Source: Burkholderia sp. BCC0506
GTDB lineage: Bacteria; Pseudomonadota; Gammaproteobacteria; Burkholderiales; Burkholderiaceae
Assembly: GCF_902833145.1 (NCBI RefSeq)
Contig: NZ_CADFEN010000003.1
Coordinates: 496,001 to 560,000, forward strand
DNA: 64,000 nt
Direction of reading: 5' to 3'
The notes under the pieces were generated by a model. The model did no database searches and was not told where the DNA came from. It saw only the letters and a program-made list of their open reading frames with translations. This document shows positions 49,178-60,574 of the stretch, piece by piece. Position 1 is the first letter of the stretch. The number at the start of each line of letters is the position of its first letter. The translations under genes and the position numbers were made by a program.

Positions 49178-50260
49178 TCAGCGTGCGCGCGGATACGAAC
49201 CGAGTATCTTCAGGAACGCGGCCTTCTGGCCGAGTTCCGTCAGCGCGGCCGCCACCGCCGCATCGTCGCGGTGCCCTTCGATGTCGATGTAGAAGTAGTA
49301 CTCCCACGTGCCGACGCGCGCCGGACGCGACTCGAAGCGCGTCATCGACACGCCGTGCCGCGCGAGCGGCTCGAGCAGCTTGAACACGGCGCCCGGCTCG
49401 TTCTTCACCGACACGATCAGCGACGTCTGGTCGTGACCGCTCGGGCCGGCCGGCTGCTTGCCGACGATCACGAAGCGCGTGCGATTGTGCGGATCGTCCT
49501 GGATCAGCGAGAACGCGATCTGCAGGCCGTAATGCGCGGCCGCACGGTCGCCCGCGATCGCGGCAACGGTCGGATCGGCCGCCGCGAGGCGCGCGGCCTC
49601 CGCGTTGCTCGCCACCGCCTGCCGCTCGAGCTGCGGCGCATTCGCCGCGAGCCACTGCTGGCACTGCGCGAGCGCCTGCGCATGCGCGCAAACACGCTTC
49701 ACGCCGTCGAGCGTGCCGCTCTGCGTCAGCAGGTTGTGATGGATCGGCAGCGCGAGCTCGCCGCTGATCAGCAGTTGGGTCTGCAGCAGCAGGTCGAGCG
49801 TGCGCGACACGGCGCCTTCGGTCGAATTCTCGACCGGTGCGATGCCGAACGCGGACGCGCCGGCCTCGACCGAGCGGAACACCTCGTCGATCGACGGACA
49901 CGGCAGCCCTTCGATCGACTGGCCGAAATACTCGAACATCGCCTGTTCGCTATACGTGCCGACCGGCCCGAGAAACGCGACGTGGATCGTCTGCTCGAGC
50001 GCGCGGCTCGCCGCCATGATCTCGCGCCAGATGGCGCTGATGTGCTCGCTCGCGAGCGGCCCGGCGCTCATGTCCTGCAGCCGTGCGATCACCTGCAGCT
50101 CGCGCTCCGGCCGGAACACCGGCGCGTTGAAATGCTTCTTGACCTCGCCCACCTCGAGCGCCACCGCGGCGCGCTGGTTCAGGAGCGCGATCAGCTGCGC
50201 GTCGATCGCGTCGATGCGGTCGCGCAGCGGTTTCAGGCGGGAATTCAGTTCGTCGTCCAT
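49178..50260 (-). CDS. pheA: Bifunctional chorismate mutase/prephenate dehydratase
   Basis: 360 residues. Chorismate mutase at residues 1-90 (LKPLRDRIDAIDAQLIALLNQRAAVALEVGEVK), prephenate dehydratase about 95-275 (VAFLGPVGTYSEQAMFEYFG, GIAPVENSTEGAVSRTLD), ACT domain from about 280 (SLIVSVKNEPGAVFKLLEPLARHGVSMTRFESRP) for phenylalanine feedback. Commits chorismate to phenylalanine. Follows serC by 33 bp. Confidence 0.97.
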   Translation of the reverse strand: MDDELNSRLKPLRDRIDAIDAQLIALLNQRAAVALEVGEVKKHFNAPVFRPERELQVIARLQDMSAGPLASEHISAIWREIMAASRALEQTIHVAFLGPVGTYSEQAMFEYFGQSIEGLPCPSIDEVFRSVEAGASAFGIAPVENSTEGAVSRTLDLLLQTQLLISGELALPIHHNLLTQSGTLDGVKRVCAHAQALAQCQQWLAANAPQLERQAVASNAEAARLAAADPTVAAIAGDRAAAHYGLQIAFSLIQDDPHNRTRFVIVGKQPAGPSGHDQTSLIVSVKNEPGAVFKLLEPLARHGVSMTRFESRPARVGTWEYYFYIDIEGHRDDAAVAAALTELGQKAAFLKILGSYPRAR

Positions 50261-50293
50261 GCGTTTTGCCGTGCTGTTTGAACAGCGCCGCCG

Positions 50294-51376
50294 TCAGGCG
50301 CCGCGCTGCTCGAAGTCCTTCATGTACTCGACGAGCGCCTTCACGCCCTCGAGCGGCACCGCGTTGTAGATCGACGCCCGCATGCCGCCGACGGACTTGT
50401 GGCCCTTCAGCTGCAGCAGCCCGCGCGCCTTTGCGCCGGCAAGGAAGTCTTCGTTGCGCGTTTCGTCGGCCAGGAAAAACGGCACGTTCATCCGCGAACG
50501 TGCTGCCGGCTCGACCTTGTTCAGATAGAAACTGCTCGCGTCGATCGTGTCGTAGAGCAGCTTCGCCTTTTCGATATTGCGGGCCTCGATCGCTTCGAGG
50601 CCGCCCTGCCGCTTCAGCCACTGGAACACGAGGCCCGCGATGTAGATCGCGTAGGTGGGCGGCGTGTTGTACAGCGAGTTGTTCGCGGCGATGGTCTTCC
50701 ATTCGAACGCGGACGGGCAGATCGACAGCGCGCGATCGAGCAGATCCTCGCGCACGATCACGACCGTCACGCCGGCCATCCCGATGTTCTTCTGCGCACC
50801 GCCGAACAGCACGCCGTACTTCGCGACGTCCATCGGGCGCGACAGGATGTGCGACGAGACATCCGCGACCAGCGGCACGTCGCCGAGATCGGGAATCTCG
50901 AACGTCTCGACGCCGTCGATCGTCTCGTTGGTGCACAGGTGCACGTAGGCCGGATCGTCCGACAACTGCCATTCGGCGCGCGTGGGCGCACGCGTGAAGC
51001 CGTCCTCCGTCTTGCCGGTCGCGGCAAGATGCGGCGTGCAGAACTTCTTCGCCTCGCCGAACGATTTCTGCGACCACGAACCCGTCACGACGAAGTCGGC
51101 CGTCTTGCGCGAGCCGAGCAGGTTCATCGGCACGATCGCGTTTTCCGCGATGCCGCCGCCCTGCAGGAACAGGATCCGGTGGCTCGCGGGCACGCCGAGC
51201 AGATCGCGCAGGTCGGTCAGCGCGGCCTCGTGGATCGACATGAACTCCTTGCCGCGATGGCTCATCTCCATCACGCTCATGCCGCTGCCGTGCCAGTCGA
51301 GCATTTCGTCGGCGGCTTGCCGCAGCACTTCCTCGGGCATCGCCGCAGGGCCGGCGGAGAAATTAAAGACGCGCAT
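50294..51376 (-). CDS. serC: Phosphoserine aminotransferase
   Basis: 360 residues. PLP enzyme of serine (and pyridoxal) synthesis. [26 protein letters not shown] at the start; PLP Lys in the [24 protein letters not shown] stretch near residue 195. Upstream frame opens at 51460 but [11 protein letters not shown] is the conserved start. Arrangement serC-pheA-tyrA-aroA-cmk is common in betaproteobacteria. Confidence 0.97.
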   Translation of the reverse strand: MRVFNFSAGPAAMPEEVLRQAADEMLDWHGSGMSVMEMSHRGKEFMSIHEAALTDLRDLLGVPASHRILFLQGGGIAENAIVPMNLLGSRKTADFVVTGSWSQKSFGEAKKFCTPHLAATGKTEDGFTRAPTRAEWQLSDDPAYVHLCTNETIDGVETFEIPDLGDVPLVADVSSHILSRPMDVAKYGVLFGGAQKNIGMAGVTVVIVREDLLDRALSICPSAFEWKTIAANNSLYNTPPTYAIYIAGLVFQWLKRQGGLEAIEARNIEKAKLLYDTIDASSFYLNKVEPAARSRMNVPFFLADETRNEDFLAGAKARGLLQLKGHKSVGGMRASIYNAVPLEGVKALVEYMKDFEQRGA

Positions 51377-51435
51377 CGTGAAAACCTCGGGAGGGACGCG
51401 ACCGGCTCGCCGCCGGCAGAACGCGCCAGAAAAGA

Positions 51436-51469
51436 AATGGCCGCTTGCGCTCGCGCGCAAACGGCCATT
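51436..51469 (-). terminator. Hairpin between the DUF2059 gene and serC
   Basis: Stem AATGGCCG-x-TTGCG pairing across one mismatch, followed on the minus strand by TCTTTTCT. It lies 63 bp after the DUF2059 stop and about 60 bp before the serC start, so it terminates the former or attenuates serC. Confidence 0.6.
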
Positions 51470-51531
51470 ATCGCACTGTCGTCAGGCTCCCGCCAAACCC
51501 GGCCGGACGGCCGGGGGCGCGCCCGGACGGC

Positions 51532-52137
51532 TTACTTGCCCGGCTTGACTGCTGCGACTTCCTTGTCAGCCTGCGTACGCGTTGCCTGGATCGCTTGCGG
51601 CATGTACTTCTGCATCAGGCCGTTGACCACGTCGCGACCGACCTGATCCTGGACCTGGATGAACTTGCGGCCCGTCGGGCTCTTGTAGAACGTCGTCAGA
51701 TCCTTGATCTCCGACGTGCTGTAGTACTTCGCGTACGCGTCGTATTGAGCCGACATCGCGTCGCTCTGGAACTGCTGCGTGCCGAACACCTTGCCTGCGC
51801 CGTCGACCAGCTTCGGCACCGCGTTCTTCTGCAGCGTCGGAACGGCAGCCTGCTTCTGCTTGTCGTTCAGCGTCTTGTTTTCCGACAGCGCGTCCGACAG
51901 GATGGCCGGCACGAGTTGCTTGGCCTGCATTTCGGCGCTGTTGCCGATTGCCGACACGAGCTTCGGCGCGTCGATCGCGTCGAGCAGATCCTTGATCGCT
52001 GCCTTCTTGTCGGCGTCGATCGGCGCAGCTGCCGCCGGAGCAGCCGGTGCGGAATTCGACAGCGCCTGCGCCATCGCGAACGTCGGCACCAGTGCGGCCA
52101 GCAGGACCAGTTGCTTGAATTGCTTTTGCATCATCAC
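51532..52137 (-). CDS. Exported DUF2059-domain protein
   Basis: 201 residues. Signal peptide (QLVLLAALVPTFAMAQA), then an Ala-rich linker and the DUF2059 region DQYDAYAKYYSTSEIKDLTTFYKSPTGRKFIQVQDQV (near residue 130-165). Function unknown; DUF2059 proteins are periplasmic helical proteins. Lies just downstream of gyrA on the same strand with 77 bp between. Confidence 0.88.
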   Translation of the reverse strand: MMMQKQFKQLVLLAALVPTFAMAQALSNSAPAAPAAAAPIDADKKAAIKDLLDAIDAPKLVSAIGNSAEMQAKQLVPAILSDALSENKTLNDKQKQAAVPTLQKNAVPKLVDGAGKVFGTQQFQSDAMSAQYDAYAKYYSTSEIKDLTTFYKSPTGRKFIQVQDQVGRDVVNGLMQKYMPQAIQATRTQADKEVAAVKPGK

Positions 52138-52214
52138 TCCCTTTTGGAAATATGAATGGTTGCTCGCCGGCCGCGGCGCTTTTCGCCCGCGGCGGCCAGA
52201 GTCTCATCCGTTCT

Positions 52215-54818
<2,604 letters not shown>

Positions 54819-55340
54819 GTATCCGTATCGTTTCGGAGCGAAGACGGCGAACGCCTTTCGCGTGGGCGCTGCATGCGCAACGCAACGCGAGATTCTAACA
54901 TGCGCCCATCAGCCGCCAATTCGCTTCCCCCTCTATATGTAAACAGCAAAAACCGCAGTCGCATGGATCCGCCGAAATCGCGCGCGACCGGACGTCGCAG
55001 GCGATCGCCGCGCGTTTCCCGCGCACGAGTAAACAGCCGCACGCATTCGCGCAATTTCGCCGCCACGCTCTTGACAATCTCTAAAAGTTACGGCAGGCCG
55101 GTGTTGCGCATGCACCACAAAGTTGAAGCGATCTTGGGGTGGGGAGGATTTTTTTTCGTAGGAAGGGAACGATATGGCAAAATGCCAACGCACTGAAAGT
55201 TAGACGCTGCTCGAAGTCTACACAGAGCGGTGCCGCGTTTTTTGTGCCGCACCAATGTTATACTTCGAGCAATGTATGACTTGTCACCGTCAACAGGCTC
55301 GCAGTAAACCTGCGGTAATCTCAATTTCGAGAGGAGAAAT
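54819..55340. other. 522-bp intergenic region, promoters of gyrA and the OmpA-family gene
   Basis: No gene seen. More AT-rich than neighbours. It includes TTGACA at 55071, a long T-run after GGGGTGGGGAGGA (55138-55158), TGGCAAAATGCCA (55174 region) and TATACT at 55259-55264, a candidate -10 for the rightward gene. A 10-bp inverted repeat TGCTCGAAGT/ACTTCGAGCA (55208-55217 and 55262-55271) brackets the -10. Confidence 0.55.
55259..55264 (+). promoter_or_regulatory. Candidate -10 element of the OmpA-family gene
   Basis: TATACT, 76 bp before the ATG. No good -35 is seen at 16-18 bp, so an activator may be needed. The right arm of a 10-bp inverted repeat overlaps it, a layout in which a dyad-binding protein would block polymerase. 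Confidence 0.4.
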
Positions 55341-56009
55341 ATGAATAAACTTTCAAAGCTCGCGTTCATTGCAGCTACCGCAGTTATGGCTGCATCCGCT
55401 TCGGCACAGTCGGTGCCGGCGTCGCGTCAAGCCGTCAATGACAACTGGGTGAACGGCACGGGCGAATGGGTGTGGATGAACGGTACGAACGAGCTCTGCT
55501 GGCGCGATGCGTTCTGGACGCCGGCCACCGCCAACGCGAAGTGCGATGGCGCACTGGTCGCCCAGGCACCGCAGCCGCCGGTCGCTCCGGTCGCTCCGGC
55601 CATCACGAGCCAGAAGATCACGTATCAAGCTGACGCACTGTTCGACTTCGACAAGGCAACGCTCAAGCCGCTGGGCAAGCAAAAGCTGGACGAACTGGCT
55701 TCGAAGATCGAAGGCATGAACACGGAAGTGGTCGTCGCAACGGGCTACACGGACCGCATCGGTTCGGACAAGTACAACGACCGTCTGTCGCTGCGCCGTG
55801 CGCAAGCCGTGAAGTCGTACCTGGTCAGCAAGGGTGTGCCGGCCAACAAGATCTACACGGAAGGCAAGGGCAAGCGCAACCCGGTCACGACGGGCTGCAA
55901 CCAGAAGAACCGCAAGCAACTCATCGCTTGCCTCGCACCGGACCGCCGCGTGGAAGTCGAAGTGGTCGGTACGCAGCAAGTGCAGAAGACGACCGTTCCG
56001 GCAAACTAA
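55341..56009 (+). CDS. OmpA-family outer-membrane protein
   Basis: 222 residues. Signal peptide to about residue 22 (AATAVMAASASAQS). Residues 25-75 are a Trp-rich short region (NDNWVNGTGEWVWMNGTNELCW) rather than a full beta-barrel, then an OmpA-like peptidoglycan-binding domain: YQADALFDFDKATLKPLGKQKLDELA near 92 and GYTDRIGSDKYNDRLSLRRAQAVK near 140 (peptidoglycan-binding Asp and Arg). GAGGAG precedes the ATG. Codon use is strongly biased, as in abundant proteins. Lacking the barrel, it is a periplasmic peptidoglycan-associated form. Confidence 0.93.
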   Translation: MNKLSKLAFIAATAVMAASASAQSVPASRQAVNDNWVNGTGEWVWMNGTNELCWRDAFWTPATANAKCDGALVAQAPQPPVAPVAPAITSQKITYQADALFDFDKATLKPLGKQKLDELASKIEGMNTEVVVATGYTDRIGSDKYNDRLSLRRAQAVKSYLVSKGVPANKIYTEGKGKRNPVTTGCNQKNRKQLIACLAPDRRVEVEVVGTQQVQKTTVPAN

Positions 56010-56030
56010 GCCGCGGTTTTCGACTGCTTC

Positions 56031-56058
56031 AAAGCCCCGCTCCGGCGGGGCTTTTTCA
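56031..56058 (+). terminator. Terminator of the OmpA-family gene
   Basis: 10-bp stem AAAGCCCCGC with complement, TCCG loop, then TTTTTC. 21 bp after the stop. Confidence 0.85.
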
Positions 56059-56161
56059 TTGACGCCCGTCCAGGCGCTCGCTGGCCTCGTCGTCCGCCCG
56101 CTTATATACTCGGGGCTGACGCACCGAAGCACCGCCCTCCTCTCGTAGCCCGTTTGCCGAC

Positions 56162-56860
56162 ATGACCAACGCCGATCCGCACGAACTCCAGAAATTCAGC
56201 GACCTCGCCCACCGATGGTGGGATCCGAATGCCGAATTCAAGCCGCTGCACGACCTGAACCCGGTCAGGCTCGGCTGGATCGACGCGCATGCGCACCTGG
56301 CCGGCAAACGTGCACTCGACATCGGCTGCGGCGGCGGCATCCTGTCCGAATCGATGGCCGGGCTCGGCGCCCAGGTGAAAGGCATCGACCTGTCGACCGA
56401 GGCGCTCGGCGTGGCCGACCTGCACAGCCTCGAAAGCGGCATTTCGGTCGATTACGAGGCGATCGCCGCCGAAGCGATCGCCGCGCGCGAACCGGGTACC
56501 TACGACGTCGTCACGTGCATGGAAATGCTCGAGCACGTGCCGTCGCCCAGCGACATCGTGGCCGCGTGCGCGACGCTCGTGAAACCGGGTGGCTGGGTAT
56601 TCTTCTCGACGCTGAACCGCAACCTGAAGTCCTACCTGTTCGCCGTGATCGGCGCGGAATACATCGCGCAAATGCTGCCGAAGGGTACGCACGATTACGC
56701 GCGCTTCATCCGCCCGTCGGAACTGGCCGGCTTCGTGCGTGCAACGGATCTGCACATCGTCGAGATCAAGGGCATCACGTATCACCCGATCGGCAAGCGC
56801 TTCGCGCTGTCGAACGACACCGACATCAACTACCTCGTCGCGTGCCGCCGCGGCGCGTGA
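56162..56860 (+). CDS. ubiG: Ubiquinone biosynthesis O-methyltransferase
   Basis: 232 residues. SAM-binding motif [27 protein letters not shown] near residue 55; [26 protein letters not shown] is the UbiG N-terminal signature. Methylates two ubiquinone hydroxyls. Followed after 13 bp by gph, the usual pairing. Confidence 0.96.
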   Translation: MTNADPHELQKFSDLAHRWWDPNAEFKPLHDLNPVRLGWIDAHAHLAGKRALDIGCGGGILSESMAGLGAQVKGIDLSTEALGVADLHSLESGISVDYEAIAAEAIAAREPGTYDVVTCMEMLEHVPSPSDIVAACATLVKPGGWVFFSTLNRNLKSYLFAVIGAEYIAQMLPKGTHDYARFIRPSELAGFVRATDLHIVEIKGITYHPIGKRFALSNDTDINYLVACRRGA

Positions 56861-56873
56861 CCTTCCCATCGGC

Positions 56874-57587
56874 ATGACGACTCCCCTTTCGACCGCGCGG
56901 ATCGCAGACGCACCGCGCCTGCTGCACTGCGATGCGGTCCTGTTCGATCTGGACGGCACGCTCGCCGACACGGCGCCCGACCTCGCGGCGGCCGTCAACA
57001 AGATGCAGCGCGAGCGCGGGCTGCCCGAAACGTCACTCGACGTGTTGAGGCCGCTCGCCTCGGCCGGCGCGCGCGGGCTGCTCGGTGGCGCGTTCGGCAT
57101 CGATCCGCACACCCCCGGCTACGAAGCGATGCGCGACGAGTTCCTGGCCAACTACGCGGCCGATCTCTGCGTGCAGACGACACTGTTCCCCGGCATCGGC
57201 GACGTGCTCGACGAGCTCGATGCGCGCGGCGTGCGCTGGGGCATCGTGACGAACAAGGCGATGCGGCTCACGGCACCGCTCGTCGACCTGCTCGGCCTCG
57301 CGCCGCGCGCCGCCTGCGTCGTCGGGGGCGACACAACGCCGCACCCGAAGCCGCATCCGGCCCCGCTGCTGCATGCGGCCGGCCAGCTGACGCTCGCGCC
57401 CGCGCGCATCGTCTACGTCGGCGACGACCTGCGCGACATTCAGGCCGGCAGCGCCGCCGGCATGGCTACCGTGGCAGCCGCGTACGGCTATTGCGGCGAC
57501 GGCATCGCGCCGGCCGACTGGCAGGCCCAGCACCTCGTCGACACGACACAGGAACTGCGGGACCTGCTGCGCGATGTTGGGCTATAA
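56874..57587 (+). CDS. gph: Phosphoglycolate phosphatase
   Basis: 237 residues, HAD family. Motif I VLFDLDGTLADTAPDLA near residue 24 (nucleophile Asp), VTNKAMRLTAPLVDLLGL near 115, and YVGDDLRDIQAGSAAGMATVA near 180. Removes 2-phosphoglycolate made during DNA repair. The conserved start is MTTPLSTARIADAPRLLHCDAVLFDLDG at 56874, although the frame opens at 56739. Stops 17 bp before ssrA. Confidence 0.92.
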   Translation: MTTPLSTARIADAPRLLHCDAVLFDLDGTLADTAPDLAAAVNKMQRERGLPETSLDVLRPLASAGARGLLGGAFGIDPHTPGYEAMRDEFLANYAADLCVQTTLFPGIGDVLDELDARGVRWGIVTNKAMRLTAPLVDLLGLAPRAACVVGGDTTPHPKPHPAPLLHAAGQLTLAPARIVYVGDDLRDIQAGSAAGMATVAAAYGYCGDGIAPADWQAQHLVDTTQELRDLLRDVGL

Positions 57588-57604
57588 TGTTTGATCTTAT
57601 CCGC

Positions 57605-57974
57605 GGGGGCGACCTGGTTTCGACAGGGGTTGTGAAGCGGCTAGGGCATGTCGAGGACCCGTCACCTCGTTAATCAATGGGAAAATCGTAACTGCAAACG
57701 ACGATACGTTCGCACTGGCAGCCTAAGGGCCGCCGTCCTCTGCCTAGTTCACTGACGGGCTAGTGTCGCAAGACCGGTAGCAATACCGCCAGAGGTCATT
57801 TACGTCAGTTAAGCCCTGTCGGCGTCGCGACGCCAGGGTCGAAAATCTAGCGAATCGCCGTAGTGCAGCGTGTTCGTCCGCGTCGCTGCGGTTAAATCAA
57901 AAGACTGGACTAAACATGTAGAACTAGTCGTGGAGCGCTTCTGGACGCGGGTTCGATTCCCGCCGCCTCCACCA
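57605..57974 (+). ncRNA. ssrA: Transfer-messenger RNA
   Basis: About 370 nt. The 5' end GGGGGCG pairs with CGCCTCC just before the encoded ACCA at 57971-57974, forming the tRNA-like acceptor stem. The internal reading frame at 57694-57726 gives the tag ANDDTFALAA and TAA. GGTTCGATTCC at 57949 is the T-arm. It rescues ribosomes stalled on broken mRNA and tags the peptide for proteolysis. A two-hairpin region follows. Confidence 0.97.
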
Positions 57975-57981
57975 AATACGC

Positions 57982-58043
57982 GCGAAACGTTCGCCACGTT
58001 TCGCAACGAAGACCCCGCCGAGCGTTGCTCCGCGGGGTTTTTT
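57982..58043 (+). terminator. Hairpin pair after ssrA, with terminator
   Basis: First hairpin GCGAAACG/CGTTTCGC (57982-58004). Second: ACCCCG and CGGGGT closing around a GAGC/GCTC inner stem, followed by TTTTTTG (58012-58043), an intrinsic terminator. The first could help 3' processing. The stretch from here to the gene ending at 58259 has no gene seen. Confidence 0.75.
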
Positions 58044-58258
58044 GTTTCCGGCGAAACGCACACGCCCCGCTCCTTGCGAAAAAGCGCCCAGCCACGGGCG
58101 GGCCGGGCGGAATGCCGCCGCCGTGGCGGCGGCAGGAGGTGACGGATGCGCTGCCGCGGCCGCGCCATCGTCGGTTGCGTCGGGCAGCGGCTGCCCGGTG
58201 GTCGGGCTTCGGAACGACGCAGCGGCACCTATGCCGGCCCGCACCGGACATGTGCGGC

Positions 58259-58609
58259 TCAGCTGCCGCGATACAGCGACTTCATTTCTTCCGCGCTGGC
58301 CGGGCGCACGCCCATCGCGCGCGACCCCGACGCCGACGCGCCCTGCGCCTGCGCACCGTAGCCGCTGGCGTCGACACCTTGTGCTTGTGCCAGTGCACGC
58401 TGCTGCTCCGCGATACGCGCCGTGGCGGCCTGGATCGCTTCCGGATAATGCGGATCTTCACCGCGGGCGGAGTTGTAACCGGCCCGCTGGAGTTGAACCA
58501 GTTCGGCACGAACCTGCGCACGGGTGATCGTCGAGCCCGACTGGGCGAACGACACGACCGGGGCAACGAGTGCAGCAGCAACGACAATGGCTTGAACGAG
58601 CGACTTCAT
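58259..58609 (-). CDS. DUF4148-domain exported protein
   Basis: 116 residues. Signal peptide (MKSLVQAIVVAAALVAPVVSFAQ), then the DUF4148 region ITRAQVRAELVQLQRAGYNSARGEDPHYPEAIQAA (residues 28-65), an abundant Burkholderiales family of unknown function. Gln/Ala-rich middle, tail EEMKSLYRGS. Leftward, with nothing else in the transcript. Confidence 0.92.
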   Translation of the reverse strand: MKSLVQAIVVAAALVAPVVSFAQSGSTITRAQVRAELVQLQRAGYNSARGEDPHYPEAIQAATARIAEQQRALAQAQGVDASGYGAQAQGASASGSRAMGVRPASAEEMKSLYRGS

Positions 58610-58825
58610 GATGACCTACCTCCAGATTTTGTCTGATTGAGCGGTGAACACCGTGTTCAGCGCCGACAAACCGAAGTTTATGTAGGCAAATGCTTAAGAA
58701 TAAGGCAGGTTTCAGGAACACATCCTTCCTGATTTACGGGTTAACCCTAGCACCCTGACGGCGCGACAAGGCGGGCGAACGGCGCCTCGTTCGTCCCGAC
58801 TGCGTCAAGGTTCGCCGAAAAAGAC
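58610..58825. other. Intergenic stretch upstream of the DUF4148 gene
   Basis: Moderately AT-rich, with TAAGAATAAGG and TTTATGTAGG patches around 58675-58710 that may hold the leftward promoter. No gene seen on either strand. Confidence 0.4.
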
Positions 58826-58860
58826 CGAGCCCCGCGAAGCGGCCGGCTTCGCGGGGCTCG
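58826..58860 (-). terminator. Terminator of the small exported Cys-containing gene
   Basis: Perfect 15-bp stem CGAGCCCCGCGAAGC with complement, loop GGCCG, followed on the minus strand by GGTCTTTTT. Lies 106 bp after the stop of the gene at 58966. Confidence 0.85.
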
Positions 58861-58965
58861 AGCAAGGCAGGATCGGGCCGGAACGTGCGCAGTCGTCTGT
58901 CCGTTGGAAAACCGCTGCGCAGGCGGCAAGCGCCGCCCTCCGGCGTAGAAGCGCCTGCCCGCGTG

Positions 58966-59235
58966 CTACTGGGTGTCCATCGGGCACTTCAGGTTGCAGC
59001 CGTTCGGGTCGCCCAGGTCGCCCTTGCGGCGCAACGACGACTTCTTGCCGCTCTGGTATTTCTGCGACGGCGCCGACGCCGCGAACGGCATCTGCGGATG
59101 TTCGTTCAGGCGAAACTGTTCGCTCAGGATCCCGCCGGGCACACCCGGGGAATTCTGCGCGAACGCAAACGGCGACGCGACGACCAGCAGCCCCGCGGTC
59201 AACGCTGCCGCGGTAAGGGGAACGGAAAATTTCAT
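58966..59235 (-). CDS. Small exported protein with C-terminal CX3C
   Basis: 89 residues. Signal peptide to about residue 26 (LTAGLLVVASPFAFAQ), then a polar segment and GCNLKCPMDTQ at the end, with two Cys three residues apart. The basic part KKSSLRRKGDLGD precedes it. No known domain. The start is MKFSVPLTAAAL at 59235 although the frame is open further back. It lies on the same strand as the regulator but 100 bp away, so co-transcription is uncertain. Confidence 0.7.
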   Translation of the reverse strand: MKFSVPLTAAALTAGLLVVASPFAFAQNSPGVPGGILSEQFRLNEHPQMPFAASAPSQKYQSGKKSSLRRKGDLGDPNGCNLKCPMDTQ

Positions 59236-59336
59236 GGCGGGATGACGCCTGAACGGCGTGCTTGTTGGAACGTTGATCAAGCGGCAAGCGTAGCGCAAAT
59301 CCCCTACTGCTGCAGCGCGGTCCGATCGCGTTCCCG

Positions 59337-60443
59337 TTACCGGGTATTGCCGTCCGGCATGCTCGTGCCGTCGCTGCCGGCCAGCCCGGTCGCGATCCGC
59401 TCCAGCGCACCGCACGCGGCCGGGTCGTACCCGTCGAGATGCGCGACGCGCTCGACGAAACGCGCGTCGCGCAGCAGCGCCAGCACGTCGGCGAGCGGCC
59501 GCGCATCGAGCCGCGCGCGGTCGCATGCGAAGTAATAGTCCTCGTCGACGATCGGGATGAAGTCGAGCCCGAAGTGACGCGCGGCCGGCTCGACGCCGAA
59601 GCCGAGATCGGCCATTCCGCTCGCGACGAACGCGGCGATCGCCGAATGCGTGAGTTCGGCCGACGCGTAGCCGTCGATGCGCTCCGGGTCGATGCCGATC
59701 GCGCGCAACGCGAGATCCAGCAGCATGCGCGTGCCGGACCCCGGCTGGCGGTTGACGAAGCGGATGTCGTTGCGTGCCAGATCAGCCAGCCCGCGGACCT
59801 GCTTCGGATTGCCGCGCGCAACGAACAACCCCTGTTGGCGACGCGTCAGATGGATCAGCACGTGGCGCGTGTCGTCGAGCCAGGGCCGGTAGATCTGCGC
59901 GCACTGCGCGCGAAACGCGCCGCGCGGCAAATGGAAGCCGGCGAGGTCGCATTCGCCGCGCGCGAGCGCCTGCACGGCCTCGATGCTCTCGCGATACTTG
60001 ATGTCGACGGCCGCCTGCGCATCGACGAGCGCGGAGACGAGCGTCGCCACCGCGTAGCCGTGCGACGCATGAATGCGCACGGCGCCGTCGCGCTGCGCGA
60101 GCCGCCGGTTCAGCTCGCTGGCCACCTCGGCCGCCAGCGTGCGCAGGTTTCCGTCGAGGCGGCTGCGCGCCAGACGCTGCGCATCGACGACCGCCTGCCC
60201 GAGCGCCGACAACGTCGAACCCTTGCCGCGCGCGGTGTCGATCAATTCCCCGCCGATACACGACTCCAGCGCGCGCAGCATGCCCCACGCATGCCGGTAC
60301 GACAGCCCCTTGGCTTGCGCGGCCTGCGCGATGCTGCCCGTGTCGGCCACGAGTTCCAGCAGCGGAGCGACGTCAGACAGACTGGCCGAGCGGCCTTCCG
60401 TGTCGCGTACGGTCAGATACGCGTCGCATTCGATCCGAATCAA
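59337..60443 (-). CDS. Regulator with ModE-like HTH and binding-protein-like domain
   Basis: 368 residues. Residues 20-100 are a LysR/ModE-type winged HTH (SLSDVAPLLELVADTGSIAQAAQAKGLSYRHAWGMLRALE). The rest resembles a periplasmic substrate-binding fold used as a sensor: VRIHASHGYAVATLVSAL, RPWLDDTRHVLIHL, NRQPGSGTRMLLDLALRAIG. This shape occurs in molybdate or oxyanion regulators. It faces the fds operon across 131 bp, so control of fds is likely but inferred; whether it senses molybdate, formate or another ligand cannot be told. Confidence 0.87.
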   Translation of the reverse strand: MIRIECDAYLTVRDTEGRSASLSDVAPLLELVADTGSIAQAAQAKGLSYRHAWGMLRALESCIGGELIDTARGKGSTLSALGQAVVDAQRLARSRLDGNLRTLAAEVASELNRRLAQRDGAVRIHASHGYAVATLVSALVDAQAAVDIKYRESIEAVQALARGECDLAGFHLPRGAFRAQCAQIYRPWLDDTRHVLIHLTRRQQGLFVARGNPKQVRGLADLARNDIRFVNRQPGSGTRMLLDLALRAIGIDPERIDGYASAELTHSAIAAFVASGMADLGFGVEPAARHFGLDFIPIVDEDYYFACDRARLDARPLADVLALLRDARFVERVAHLDGYDPAACGALERIATGLAGSDGTSMPDGNTR

Positions 60444-60574
60444 TTATGCACTCCGATTTCCTATTGCGACGGCGAGATCTTCCGCTTATCGTTGGTCAAA
60501 ATCAATCAGAACGAAGTCCCGATGCGCACTATATGAACTGCGAGCGCATATGAGACTTTGGAGGAGCATAAGCG
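60444..60574. promoter_or_regulatory. Divergent region between the regulator and fdsG
   Basis: 131 bp. It holds inverted half sites ATATG (60531-60535) and CATAT (60547-60551) with an 11-bp spacer, and near-repeats GCGCAcTATATGA / GCGCATATGA 20 bp apart. Such symmetric TATA-type arms recall ModE-family operators, but spacing differs from E. coli ModE, so the operator call is tentative. GGAGG lies before the fdsG ATG. Confidence 0.45.

Noticed and set aside
55088-55369. 93-residue minus-strand frame before the OmpA-family gene
   Set aside because: It runs through the promoter region of the OmpA gene, has no ribosome site and no domain.
57974-58260. Possible genomic-island attachment site at the 3' end of ssrA
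   Set aside because: No integrase, no repeated copy of the ssrA 3' end and no base-composition change follow; ordinary genes continue.
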